Program-made: the position numbers and the translations under genes | Notes under the pieces: generated by a model | The model's database searches: none | What the model was told of the DNA's origin: nothing | Seen by the model: only the letters and a program-made list of their open reading frames with translations | DNA from: Deltaproteobacteria bacterium | GTDB lineage: Bacteria > Myxococcota_A > Polyangia > Haliangiales > Haliangiaceae | Length of the DNA stretch: 64,000 bases | Direction of reading: 5' to 3' | Assembly (NCBI GenBank): GCA_021413675.1 | Contig: JAIOQA010000090.1 | Coordinates: forward strand, 1-64,000 | Shown: in pieces, positions 1 through 7,293 of the stretch | Position numbering within the stretch: the stretch's first letter is position 1 | How the letters are laid out: each line of letters starts with the position of its first letter

Positions 1-169
1 GCGGCGGCGGCTTCGGCGGCTCGGGCCGAGGCTTGGGCTTGCTCTCGCGGATCGTGATCACCGTCGGCTCGCGCGGCGGATCGATCGTGATCGCGTGCAG
101 CGACCACGCGAGCCCGCCGTGGACCGCGACGGTCACGACCGTCGCCCAGGTGCCGAGGTTGCGTCCCAC
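1..169 (-). CDS. TonB-like energy transducer, N-terminal part only (runs off the left edge)
   Basis: The visible 56 residues start at a GTG just after the ExbD stop. They contain one hydrophobic anchor (about residues 4-25, LGTWATVVTVAVHGG...), then a Lys/Pro/Arg-rich stretch (SKPKPRPEPPKPPP). This is the usual start of TonB: an inner-membrane anchor followed by a stiff proline linker that crosses the periplasm. Its place directly after exbB and exbD supports that, since the three form the proton-driven complex that energises outer-membrane transporters. The C-terminal TonB fold lies outside the window, so a generic anchored Pro-rich protein cannot be excluded. The GTG start has no strong ribosome site; it is probably translationally coupled to exbD. 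Confidence 0.6.
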   Translation of the reverse strand, partial: MGRNLGTWATVVTVAVHGGLAWSLHAITIDPPREPTVITIRESKPKPRPEPPKPPP

Positions 170-178
170 GTCGGGTTC

Positions 179-580
179 TCAGTTCACGCGCTCGACGTTG
201 AGCGAGAACTTGCTGATGCCCGCGAGCTTGGCCAGATCGATCGTGTGCATCACCATGCCGTGGCGCACGTCGCGATCGGCGCTGATCACGAGGTTCACGT
301 CGGGGCCGCCCGCCGCCGCCGCGGTCAGCCTGGCGGTGAGCTGGGCCTCGGTGACCGGAAGGTCGTTGAAGAAGACCTTGTCGTTCTTGTCGAGCGTGAC
401 CACCAGCGGCGTCTGCGGCGACTCGTCGGCGGTCGAGGTCTTGGGCAGGTCGACGTTGAAGCTCTGCGCGACGATGTAGGTCGCCGTGACCATCATGATC
501 ACGAGCAGCACGAGCACGACGTCGACCATCGGCGTGACGTTGATGCCGACGATCGGGCCGCGGCCATGGGTCCCCGCCAT
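179..580 (-). CDS. exbD: ExbD/TolR family biopolymer transport protein
   Basis: 133 residues, the normal ExbD length. A short cytoplasmic N-terminus with INVTPMVDVVLVLLVIMMV (about 14-32) gives the single transmembrane helix with the conserved Asp (D19) that forms the proton path with ExbB. The rest is a periplasmic domain ending near FSLNVERVN. In the ExbB-ExbD-TonB complex it couples proton motive force to TonB movement. It starts 2 bp after the exbB stop, and the tonB-like frame follows at once. TolR is the alternative name; the downstream TonB-like frame and the upstream porin genes favour the Exb role. Confidence 0.88.
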   Translation of the reverse strand: MAGTHGRGPIVGINVTPMVDVVLVLLVIMMVTATYIVAQSFNVDLPKTSTADESPQTPLVVTLDKNDKVFFNDLPVTEAQLTARLTAAAAGGPDVNLVISADRDVRHGMVMHTIDLAKLAGISKFSLNVERVN

Positions 581-582
581 GG

Positions 583-1347
583 TCAGTCACCTCCGACGAC
601 GACGGCGAAGCCGCGCGAGCTCGCCGTGTCGTGCCCACCATGGTGATCGTCCGCGGGCGCCTCGGCCTCGAGGTGGACGACGCGTTCGCGGGCCTCGGCC
701 AGATCGCGCCTGTCGAGCGCCGCCGCTGGCGTCTGCAGGTACGCGGTCACCAGCTTGCCGAGCGCGCCGGTCGCGCCCTCGACGTCGGTGATGCGCTTCT
801 GGAAGACGTTGTAGGCCACGACCGCGGGCAGCGCGACGAACAGGCCGACGCCGGTCGCGATCAGCGCCTCGGCGATGCCGCTCATGACGTTGCCCATCGC
901 CGCCTTGTTGGCGCCGCCGGCCAGCTGGTGGAACGCCTCGATGACGCCGAGCACCGTGCCGAACAGCCCGACGAACGGCGCGTTGTTGCCGAGGGTGCCG
1001 AGGAAGTTGAGGCCGCGCTCGAGCTCGACCCGCGCGGTGCCGAGCTCGCTCTCGATCGCATCGGCGACCGCGCCCGGACCGCCGTCGCGCCAGGCCAGCG
1101 CCTGGCGCACGACCCGCGCCTCGACGGTGCGGCTGGCGCCGAGGATGCGCTCCGCGGCGACGAGATCGCCGCGACCGAGCGCGGCTGCAACCGGCGCGCG
1201 CACGCCGCGACCGGGATCGCGCAGGCCGCGGAAGTAGAGCGCGCGCTCGACCATCACGCCGATCGACACGACCGACAACCCGAGCAGCAGGAACAGCACC
1301 CACGTGCTGCCGATCTGCGCGACCTTGAGAAGCTGTTCGACGACCAT
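583..1347 (-). CDS. exbB: ExbB/TolQ/MotA-family proton channel protein
   Basis: 254 residues from the ATG at 1347, preceded by an AAAGGA ribosome site. The first membrane helix is near residues 10-33 (STWVLFLLLGLSVVSIGVM). After a cytoplasmic domain come the family signature helices: LGNNAPFVGLFGTVLGVIEA, then IAEALIATGVGLFVALPAVV. These form the pentameric channel around ExbD in the inner membrane. The His/Asp-rich tail (DDHHGGHD) is unusual but not diagnostic. The frame stays open far upstream, but that part overlaps the preceding lipoprotein in another frame, so the internal ATG is chosen. Confidence 0.88.
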   Translation of the reverse strand: MVVEQLLKVAQIGSTWVLFLLLGLSVVSIGVMVERALYFRGLRDPGRGVRAPVAAALGRGDLVAAERILGASRTVEARVVRQALAWRDGGPGAVADAIESELGTARVELERGLNFLGTLGNNAPFVGLFGTVLGVIEAFHQLAGGANKAAMGNVMSGIAEALIATGVGLFVALPAVVAYNVFQKRITDVEGATGALGKLVTAYLQTPAAALDRRDLAEARERVVHLEAEAPADDHHGGHDTASSRGFAVVVGGD

Positions 1348-1379
1348 GATCGGTCCTTTCGCGGAGCGGAGAGAGCGAG

Positions 1380-2324
1380 CTACAGCCCGAGCTGGAGCAA
1401 GAAGAGGCCGGGGCCGGCGCCGCCATCGGCGGACGCGCCGAGCAGCACGCCGTCCTGGTGCGAGATCTCGACGAGCTGCGAGGTGCCGTCGCCGTTGTCG
1501 CGGGCCTGGTAGAGGGTCGCGGTGAAGCGCACCGAGGCCTGGCCACACGCGTCGGACAGGCCGGCGTAGACCAGGTACGTGCCCTCGATCGGCGGCGTCT
1601 GCCAGACCAGATCTTCGCGGTTGAGGCCATCGATCGCGCAGCCCCGGTTCGAATCGCGATCGAGCAGGCCCACGTGCTCGGCGCGGAGATCCGCGGCGGT
1701 GATCGGCGAGGTCGCGATCGTGCTCGGATGATCGGGGCTGACCAGCACGTCCTCGGGCGTGCGCACGCGCAGATCGAGATCGACGTCGGCGTCCCAGGTC
1801 AGGGACAGCACCGTGTCGGGCGGCGGGATCGTCGTGTCGCACGCGCTGGCGTTGTCGGGCAGCTGCGGCCGGACGCAGATGTTCAGGGACGAGCGGCGGC
1901 CGGCGGTGCCGTCGTCGCCGATCGCGACCAGCTCGATCGCGCCCGGGCCGAGCGGCAGCTCCCAGCCGACGCTGGCGTCGAGCTCCCAGGTGTACTCGTT
2001 GCCGGCGGTCGGATCGGGCGGCCCGACCGGCACGACCCAGTAGCCAGTGCCGAGCCCGGCGAGCGCCACGCCGACCGCGGCGCCGTCGGTCGACGTGCGC
2101 CCCGACAGGCGCAGGCGGGCCTGGCCGATCTGGACGGTGTTGTTGACGCTCTCGATGATCGTGATCGCCGGGCCACTCGGCGGCGCGCCTTCGTCGGGCG
2201 GCAGGCCGGGCAGCGCGCCCTCGAGGAAGCGGCCGCCGCGGACGCGGATCGGCTCGTCGAGCCCGAGGATGGCGGGCTCGCCGCCGCAGGCCGCCAGCGC
2301 GATCAACGCGAGCGCCGCCCTCAC
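1380..2324 (-). CDS. lipoprotein with a C-terminal YfaP-like (DUF2135-type) domain
   Basis: 314 residues. The start is a GTG that overlaps the upstream porin stop as GTGA (2321-2324). The first residues (MRAALALIALAAC) are a short signal ending in a lipobox, with Cys13 as the likely lipidation site. A middle beta-rich part is followed by LSLTWDADVDLDLRVRTPED (about residues 205-224), the typical opening of YfaP/DUF2135 domains, which often bind metal or sugar in the periplasm. It lies between the porin and exbB, so it is probably an accessory part of the same envelope uptake system. The substrate cannot be read from sequence. Confidence 0.7.
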   Translation of the reverse strand: MRAALALIALAACGGEPAILGLDEPIRVRGGRFLEGALPGLPPDEGAPPSGPAITIIESVNNTVQIGQARLRLSGRTSTDGAAVGVALAGLGTGYWVVPVGPPDPTAGNEYTWELDASVGWELPLGPGAIELVAIGDDGTAGRRSSLNICVRPQLPDNASACDTTIPPPDTVLSLTWDADVDLDLRVRTPEDVLVSPDHPSTIATSPITAADLRAEHVGLLDRDSNRGCAIDGLNREDLVWQTPPIEGTYLVYAGLSDACGQASVRFTATLYQARDNGDGTSQLVEISHQDGVLLGASADGGAGPGLFLLQLGL

Positions 2325-3805
2325 AGCTCCACCTGCAGGCGCGCGGTGATCCGATCGTTCTTCAGATCGGTCGGCACCCCGCGGCGATCGCGCGCGAGGT
2401 TGTCGGTGATGTGGTCGTACTGCACGGTGACGCGCGCGTGCCACGGCAAGCGCACGCCGACCAGCGGCGACAAGGTCAGCAAGCGCGCGTCGGTCGGGAT
2501 CAGCGTGCCCTTGCGATCGTCGAACGCGTCGAGGTTCGGATCGTAGACATCGAAGCGCAGCCCGACGAACGCGCGCGATCCGAGGTCCTGGATCGCGGCG
2601 GCGTAGGCGCCGAGCTCGCGGACATCGCCGCCGGCGGTGATCGGATCCGCGACGTAGAGGCCGCGATCGAGGTTCGACGCGATCGTGACCTCGCCGTACA
2701 CGCGGGTCCAGCCCAGGCGCGAGCGCACGCCGACCTCGACATCGGCGCCCAGCGCCCAGCGCCGGAAGTTCTCCGACGGCGTGGCCGCGGTGCCGGGCAC
2801 GGCGATGAGCTCGCCGGTGTCGATCGCGCCGTTCTGGTTGGTGTCGCGCCACTCGACGCCGTCCTTGGTCGCGCTCTTGCCCGCGTGAAAGCCGGTGCCC
2901 GCGAGCAGCGAGACGCCGCCGGCGACCGTGATGCCGTCGCGCGGCGCGGTGTCGACGCCGACGCGCCCGAGGACGTCCTTGGCGGCGTTCGGATCGGGGC
3001 GGTTCTGCCCGGCGCGCTCGTTGACCGGCTCGCCCGCGGAGACCGCGAGCTGGTAGCGGAACTGGCGCACGCCGCCCCAGAGGCGCGCGCCGATGTCGGG
3101 CTCGCCGGGGAAGAACGCGAGCGAGGCCGCGGTGCGCTCGTCGAACAGCCGCGCGCGTGACGACTCGATCAGCTCGTGACCGAACGGGATGTCGGTGAGC
3201 CCGACGGTGAGCGCCAGCGTCGGCAGCGCGCCGTCGTCGGTGGCGCGCGGCCAGAACAGCGAGGCCTCGGCGCGGCGCAGCCCGACGGTCGCGCCGCGCA
3301 CGGTGTTGGCGTCGAGCTCGAAGGCGACGGCGGCGCGATCCCACGCGCGCGTGATCGCGATGCGGCCGCGGCGCACGAGGAGGAGATCCTGGTTGAGCTG
3401 CGCGCCGCCCTGGGCCAGCTGATCTTGCGATTGCTGATCGAGCTGCGCCTGGGCCTGGATGTATCCGGTGAGCTGGACGCCCTGCGGGCCCTGCTTCGCG
3501 CCCGGGTCTGGCACCGGTGCTGGGGCCGTGACCGGGACCGGGGCAGTGACCGGGACCGGTGCCGTGACAGGAACCGGGGCCGTGACAGGAACCGGGGCCG
3601 TAACCGGAACCGGGGCCGGTGCAGTGACCGGCGCAGGCGCAGACACCGGCGAAGGCACCGGCGCTGGCGCGGCGACGGGCGCAGGCGCCGCCGGCACGTC
3701 GAGATCATCGCCGCCCTCCGGCGGTGCGGCCATCGCCTCACCGCCGACGAGGCAGGCGCCGATCGCCCCGATCAGCGACCAGACTGGCTTGCGCGCGATC
3801 GCCAT
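2321..3805 (-). CDS. outer-membrane porin with an N-terminal Ala/Pro/Val repeat linker
   Basis: 494 residues with a signal peptide ending near AMAAPPEGG (about residue 27). An Ala-Pro-Val-Thr linker (about 38-100) is built from repeated PVTAPV units. The rest is a beta-barrel-like region with alternating aromatic and hydrophobic strands, opening with VQLTGYIQAQAQLDQQ, as in porins of the phosphate-selective OprO/OprP type. It contains an EF-hand-like loop (DTNQNGAIDTGE) and ends in Leu instead of the usual terminal Phe. A role as the outer-membrane pore fed by the neighbouring TonB system and binding protein is inferred from context. The precise porin family was not confirmed by search. Confidence 0.68.
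   Translation of the reverse strand: MAIARKPVWSLIGAIGACLVGGEAMAAPPEGGDDLDVPAAPAPVAAPAPVPSPVSAPAPVTAPAPVPVTAPVPVTAPVPVTAPVPVTAPVPVTAPAPVPDPGAKQGPQGVQLTGYIQAQAQLDQQSQDQLAQGGAQLNQDLLLVRRGRIAITRAWDRAAVAFELDANTVRGATVGLRRAEASLFWPRATDDGALPTLALTVGLTDIPFGHELIESSRARLFDERTAASLAFFPGEPDIGARLWGGVRQFRYQLAVSAGEPVNERAGQNRPDPNAAKDVLGRVGVDTAPRDGITVAGGVSLLAGTGFHAGKSATKDGVEWRDTNQNGAIDTGELIAVPGTAATPSENFRRWALGADVEVGVRSRLGWTRVYGEVTIASNLDRGLYVADPITAGGDVRELGAYAAAIQDLGSRAFVGLRFDVYDPNLDAFDDRKGTLIPTDARLLTLSPLVGVRLPWHARVTVQYDHITDNLARDRRGVPTDLKNDRITARLQVEL
3523..3612. repeat. five tandem 18-bp units inside the porin linker
   Basis: Five 18-bp units, consensus gggccgtgaccgggaccg on the plus strand, run head to tail with 1-4 changes each. 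On the minus strand each codes for a six-residue Pro-Val-Thr-Ala-Pro-Val step of the porin linker. Because 18 is a multiple of 3, copy number can change by slippage without breaking the frame. Confidence 0.85.
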
Positions 3806-3808
3806 GAC

Positions 3809-4120
3809 TTACGGCAGCGGCGGCAGCGCGCCGTTGTTGTACAGCGGCAGGCGCGCGACGTTGTCGAACGGCTGGCACGTCGAGTCCGTGCACGAGTTCA
3901 GGAAGTCGACCAGCGTGGCGGGCTCGCACACGAAGCAGCCCGCGTCGCTCGTGCAGCTCGGCGCGGCGTCGGGGCTGGCGTCCGCGGACGCGTCGGGCAC
4001 GCGCGCGTCGGCGCGCGAGGCATCGGGCACATCGGGCTGCGGGTTGGATCCGCCGCCGCACGCCGCCACCAGGACCGCGATCATCGAGGCGCGCGACGCG
4101 CCATGCTTCATCGAGCGCAT
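3809..4120 (-). CDS. small lipoprotein with an Asp/Ala/Pro linker and four or more Cys
   Basis: 103 residues from the ATG at 4120, which overlaps the stop of the binding-protein gene as ATGA. The signal ends in SMIAVLVAAC (Cys about residue 21), followed by a linker rich in Asp, Ala and Pro, and then a small Cys-containing domain (CTSDAGCFVCEPATLVDFLN ... CTDSTCQPF). The gene sits between the PstS-like protein and the porin, so it is most likely an accessory lipoprotein of that system. The spaced Cys suggest disulfides or a metal site, but I do not recognise a family. Confidence 0.65.
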   Translation of the reverse strand: MRSMKHGASRASMIAVLVAACGGGSNPQPDVPDASRADARVPDASADASPDAAPSCTSDAGCFVCEPATLVDFLNSCTDSTCQPFDNVARLPLYNNGALPPLP

Positions 4121-5319
4121 CACTGCACCTCGCAGTAGCCGTAGTTGCACGCCGGGGCGCTCGACGGGCAGTCACTCGGCCCGCCCGGGCACGCCGTGAG
4201 CCCGGTCGTCGATCCCTTGAGGCTCTCGAAGTACCCGGCGCACGACCTGGGCGGCGTGTACTTCACCAGCGGCCCGAGGTCGCCGCTGCGCCAGACCTTC
4301 ATCGCGCACTTCGGCACGGTGTTGGCCTGGATCTCGAGCGTGAGCAGATCGAAGCCCGCGGGCAGCGCGACGTCGCCGGTGATGTAGCCGATGAGCTTGC
4401 GCGCCGACGGACTGACGATCTCGCCGGTGATCGCGTCCTTGCGCGCGAAGAAGTGCTGCGGCGTCCACACGTAGTAGTGACCGTCGCGCACGTTGCGCTT
4501 GTCGAACGCGGTCGAGGTCGAGTCAGGCAGGTAGCCGCAGCTCTGGCCGTAGTGCTGGTAGGCGAGGATGCGGACCTTGTCGCGCGCGCCATCGGCGGCC
4601 TCGCCGCTGACGATGCCGATCGCGGCCTCGGGATCCGAGGCCGCCGCGACCTTGGTGATCACGCCGTTCTGGTTGAGCGCGTTGACGCCGTGGGTCCACT
4701 TCTCGGCGGGCACGTTGATCGCCACGCCGAGCAGCTGCTGGACCGCGGAGTTCTGGTCGCGGATGAAGATCAGCGACTCGTTGACCCACGGCGCCGCCTG
4801 GCCGGCGGTGCCGAAGCCAAAGACGAAGTAGCCGGCGGCCGCGCTGATCGCGACCTGGCTCGAGGCCAGCGGCACGACGAAGTCGATGCTGTTGACCGGC
4901 CCCTCGTAGTCGCCGATCTCGGCGGGCAGCGGGTTCGGGGCCTGCGAGCACAGCGCCGCCGAGTTCGCCATGTTGGCGAAGTCGATCGCCTGCCCGCCCG
5001 CCGGCAGATCGCAGGTCTGCTCGACGCCGCTCGCGTCCCAGTAGCTCGCGGTGCCGGTGATCTTGGTGTCATCGATGACGCCGTAGATCCCCACGCACGC
5101 GCCTGGCGACTGGAACACGATCGTGGCCTGGTCGGCCCCCGACAGCTTCGCCAGCGCCGTCGACAGCTTGGCGAGGAACGGCTTCGAGGCGCTGCCGCCC
5201 AGGCCGTAGATCGGGTTGACGATCGTCGGATCGTTGCAGGGCTTGGCCACCGCCGGGCGGCCGGCGGCGAGCAAGAGCGGGATGGCGAGGGCGCCGAGCG
5301 CCGAGCATCGAGTCATCAT
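4120..5319 (-). CDS. PstS-like periplasmic substrate-binding protein
   Basis: 399 residues with a cleavable signal (MMTRCSALGALAIPLLLAAG, cut near AVAKPC). The mature part begins with a segment like phosphate-binding proteins (PIYGLGGSASKPFLAKLS). It includes AAAGYFVFGFG and NESLIFIRDQNSAVQQLLG, the type of segment found in PBP-like (PstS/SphX) domains. It is the first gene of the left operon. No ABC permease or ATPase gene accompanies it; a porin and ExbB-ExbD-TonB do. That suggests the protein hands a ligand to, or receives it from, an outer-membrane step. Phosphate as ligand is an inference from fold resemblance. Confidence 0.65.
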   Translation of the reverse strand: MMTRCSALGALAIPLLLAAGRPAVAKPCNDPTIVNPIYGLGGSASKPFLAKLSTALAKLSGADQATIVFQSPGACVGIYGVIDDTKITGTASYWDASGVEQTCDLPAGGQAIDFANMANSAALCSQAPNPLPAEIGDYEGPVNSIDFVVPLASSQVAISAAAGYFVFGFGTAGQAAPWVNESLIFIRDQNSAVQQLLGVAINVPAEKWTHGVNALNQNGVITKVAAASDPEAAIGIVSGEAADGARDKVRILAYQHYGQSCGYLPDSTSTAFDKRNVRDGHYYVWTPQHFFARKDAITGEIVSPSARKLIGYITGDVALPAGFDLLTLEIQANTVPKCAMKVWRSGDLGPLVKYTPPRSCAGYFESLKGSTTGLTACPGGPSDCPSSAPACNYGYCEVQ

Positions 5320-5345
5320 CGACCCTCCGTTAAACAGGACATTTG

Positions 5346-5357
5346 TCTGATATCAGA
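5346..5357. promoter_or_regulatory. 12-bp perfect palindrome upstream of the binding-protein operon
   Basis: TCTGATATCAGA is a perfect palindrome in the AT-richer segment 26-37 bp upstream of the first gene of the left operon. A GGAGGG ribosome site lies between it and the ATG. Its position fits an operator overlapping the promoter; no regulator is known. Confidence 0.4.
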
Positions 5358-5486
5358 GATTGCGAAGACGAGGCAAGAGATTTCCGACACCCGTGCGAGG
5401 CGAATCGCGTGACCCATCACGACGACGATTCACCGCAGCGACGCGCCGGACACGCCCGCGTGGCGGTGTCCTGACTGCGCGGCAGA

Positions 5487-5504
5487 CGTCTCTTGAGCGA
5501 GACG
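5487..5504. terminator. hairpin just past the RBBP9-type hydrolase gene
   Basis: CGTCTC and GAGACG form a perfect 6-bp stem around a 6-nt loop, 10 bp beyond the hydrolase stop. There is no T-run, so this may be only a weak or protein-assisted terminator. Confidence 0.3.
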
Positions 5505-5513
5505 CTTCCTGGT

Positions 5514-6074
5514 CTACGCGGCGGTCCGGGCCGCGCGCTCGACCAGCGAGTCGAGCAACGCGCGGCCCTGCGGCCAGTCGCCAAGTCCCGAGGCGGCGTT
5601 CAGGTGCCCGCCGCGCGGGATGGGCACCAGCCCGCTGCCCCACCAGCGCGCGAGCTCCGCGGCGCGCTCCAGGGAGATGTACGGATCGTCATCCGATGCG
5701 ATCGTGAGCGCCGGGAACGGCAGCGCGCGCCGGGGCAGCGGCGCGAAGTCGAGCAGCGGCTCGGGGCACGCGGGTCGCTCGACGTCCGCCGGCGCGACCA
5801 GCAGTGCGGCGCGCACCGGCTGGGTCGCCTGCGCCGCCCAGTGGGCGATCGCGATGCAGCCCAGCGAGTGGCCGATCAGCACCGGCGGCGGCTCGCCCGC
5901 GATCCGCGCGACCGCGACCGCGTCGTCGATCGCGAGGATCCAGTCGGCGCGCCGCGGCCCGAGCCAGTCCGACATCTCGACGCGCTCGGCGCCGTCGAGG
6001 TCGCGCTCCCACCGGCTCTGCCAGTGGTCCGGGCCGGAGCCGCCCCAGCCCGGGACGATCAGATAGCGCGCCAT
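5514..6074 (-). CDS. RBBP9/YdeN-family serine hydrolase
   Basis: 186 residues, the normal size for this compact alpha/beta hydrolase family. It begins RYLIVPGWGGSGPDHWQS, a family hallmark. The nucleophile is Ser70 in GHSLG, the acid is near Asp129-130 (ASDDDPY) and the catalytic His is H157 in GGHLNAASG. Members are cytosolic esterases or hydrolases of mostly unknown substrate. There is no signal peptide. The gene stands between the fasciclin lipoprotein and the left operon, with about 7 bp between it and the preceding gene, so it may be co-transcribed with the fasciclin gene. Confidence 0.88.
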   Translation of the reverse strand: MARYLIVPGWGGSGPDHWQSRWERDLDGAERVEMSDWLGPRRADWILAIDDAVAVARIAGEPPPVLIGHSLGCIAIAHWAAQATQPVRAALLVAPADVERPACPEPLLDFAPLPRRALPFPALTIASDDDPYISLERAAELARWWGSGLVPIPRGGHLNAASGLGDWPQGRALLDSLVERAARTAA

Positions 6075-6081
6075 CCCGGGT

Positions 6082-6732
6082 CTACTGGGGCGGCAGCAGC
6101 ACGGTGTCGATGACGTGGATGACGCCGTTCGACGCCACGATGTCGGCCCTGGTCACCGTCGCGCCGCCGATCTTCACGCCGCTCGTCGTATCGAGCGGCA
6201 GCGCCGGTCCGAGGATCGACTTCGCCTCCTTCTGGCCGGCGAGGTCCTTGGCGAGCACCGCTCCGGAGACGACGTGGTACTGGAGCACCGCGGTCAGCTT
6301 GGCCTTGTCGGCGAGCAGCGCCTCGAGGTCCTTGGCCGGGACCTTGGCGAACGCCTCGTCAGTCGGCGCGAACACCGTGAACGGCCCGCTCTTGCCGAGA
6401 GTATCGGTCAGGCCCGCGGCGTCGATCGCCTTGAGGAGCGTCGTGAAGTTGCCCGCTTCCTTCGCGGTGGTGAGCAGGTCCTTGCCCGCGACCGGGTCGG
6501 GCGCGGCAGCGCTACCGGCGGCAGCCGAACCCGCGGCAGCGCTACCCGCGGCAGCGCTACCCGCGGCGGATCCCGCGCTACCCGCGGCGGGATCCGCGCC
6601 CGACGCCGCGCCCGAGCCCGTGGCAGCGCCCGAGCCCTCGACCGGCTTGCCGGCCTCGGCGCCTTCCTTCTTCTTGCACGCGGCGCCACCGAGCACGAGG
6701 GCGACCATCATCGAAGCGATTCGCAGACGCAT
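6082..6732 (-). CDS. fasciclin (FAS1) domain lipoprotein
   Basis: 216 residues from the ATG at 6732, chosen because AAGGA precedes it and it gives a clean signal (MRLRIASMMVALVLGGAAC, Cys19). A Gly/Ser/Ala-rich linker (about 25-75) leads into one FAS1 domain (about 78-216). It carries both usual motifs: FTVFAPTDEAFAKVP near the start and VIHVIDTVLLP at the end, plus LQYHVVSG between them. FAS1 domains mediate adhesion on the cell surface. The start codon further upstream gives an implausible N-terminus. Confidence 0.9.
   Translation of the reverse strand: MRLRIASMMVALVLGGAACKKKEGAEAGKPVEGSGAATGSGAASGADPAAGSAGSAAGSAAAGSAAAGSAAAGSAAAPDPVAGKDLLTTAKEAGNFTTLLKAIDAAGLTDTLGKSGPFTVFAPTDEAFAKVPAKDLEALLADKAKLTAVLQYHVVSGAVLAKDLAGQKEAKSILGPALPLDTTSGVKIGGATVTRADIVASNGVIHVIDTVLLPPQ
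6503..6562. repeat. four tandem 15-bp units in the fasciclin linker
   Basis: Four 15-bp units close to gcggcagcgctaccc code on the minus strand for repeated Gly-Ser-Ala-Ala-Ala steps of the linker. The unit keeps the frame, so length variation would be tolerated. Confidence 0.7.
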
Positions 6733-6800
6733 GAGCTGTCCTTGGAGAGAGAGTGGATTCGTCACGTGGGACAGGCGGGCGTCATGGATCTGTCTATTCC

Positions 6801-6806
6801 ATTATA
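6801..6806 (-). promoter_or_regulatory. candidate -10 box for the fasciclin gene
   Basis: On the minus strand the sequence is TATAAT, a perfect -10 match, about 69 bp upstream of the fasciclin ATG in an AT-richer patch. A TTGACG lies nearby, but only 9 bp away, so no well-spaced -35 is visible. Confidence 0.35.
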
Positions 6807-6874
6807 GTAGACATCCGTCAAGCACTCGCTCCGTTTTGATTGACACATCATCCGTGATAGCGGACAGTGGTCCC

Positions 6875-7225
6875 ATGCTCGCCACGAGGAACCCTCCCCA
6901 GCTCCGGGTCGCGGTCATCGGCGGCCTCACGCGCGCGACGGATCAGTGGCGCCGCGCTGGCGCCGCGATCGGCGTCCAGCTCGAGCACCACGACGGCCAG
7001 AGCGCCGGTCGTCGCGCCGCCGACATCACGTCGATCGTGCGCCGCGCCGACGTCGTGCTCATCATCACCGATCTCAACAGCCACAACGGCGTGGCCCAGG
7101 CGCGGCGCGCGGCGCTCGCCCATCAGCGCCCGCACCTCCTGCTCCGCCGGCTGCGCCCCGACGGCGTGGCCCAGGCGATCACCGAGGCGCAGGCGACCGC
7201 GCGGACGTTGCAGGTGGCCTCGTGA
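6875..7225 (+). CDS. DUF2325 domain protein
   Basis: 116 residues, essentially one DUF2325 domain. It starts with LRVAVIGGLTRATDQWRRAG, continues with VQLEHHDGQSAGR, and then has RRADVVLIITDLNSHNGVAQ. The usual family pattern is a nucleotide- or ligand-fold-like VIGG start, an HHDGG segment and DxxSHN. The function of the family is unknown. Its stop overlaps, as GTGA, the start of a 23-residue frame that in turn overlaps the XRE regulator, so the three are probably translationally coupled. The upstream 110 bp carries a TTGACA at 6840-6845. Confidence 0.78.
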   Translation: MLATRNPPQLRVAVIGGLTRATDQWRRAGAAIGVQLEHHDGQSAGRRAADITSIVRRADVVLIITDLNSHNGVAQARRAALAHQRPHLLLRRLRPDGVAQAITEAQATARTLQVAS

Positions 7226-7293
7226 GACTCGTGACGGGCGTGGTGGCGGTCGCGATCGTCGCGTTCCACCTGGTCCTGCGCGCGACGCGGTGA
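7222..7293 (+). CDS. 23-residue hydrophobic micropeptide tiled between two genes
   Basis: GTG start at 7222 and TGA at 7291-7293. It overlaps the DUF2325 stop as GTGA on the left and the XRE start as GTGA on the right. The peptide has a hydrophobic core (LVTGVVAVAIVAFHLVLRAT), long enough for one membrane helix, with flanking Arg. Exact tiling at both ends is better than chance spacing and suggests it is translated. It may simply couple ribosomes from DUF2325 to the regulator. No homologue is claimed. Confidence 0.42.
   Translation: MRLVTGVVAVAIVAFHLVLRATR

Noticed and set aside
6817-6822. TTGACG (minus strand) as -35 of the fasciclin promoter
   Set aside because: Only about 9-10 bp from the TATAAT, too close for a standard promoter.
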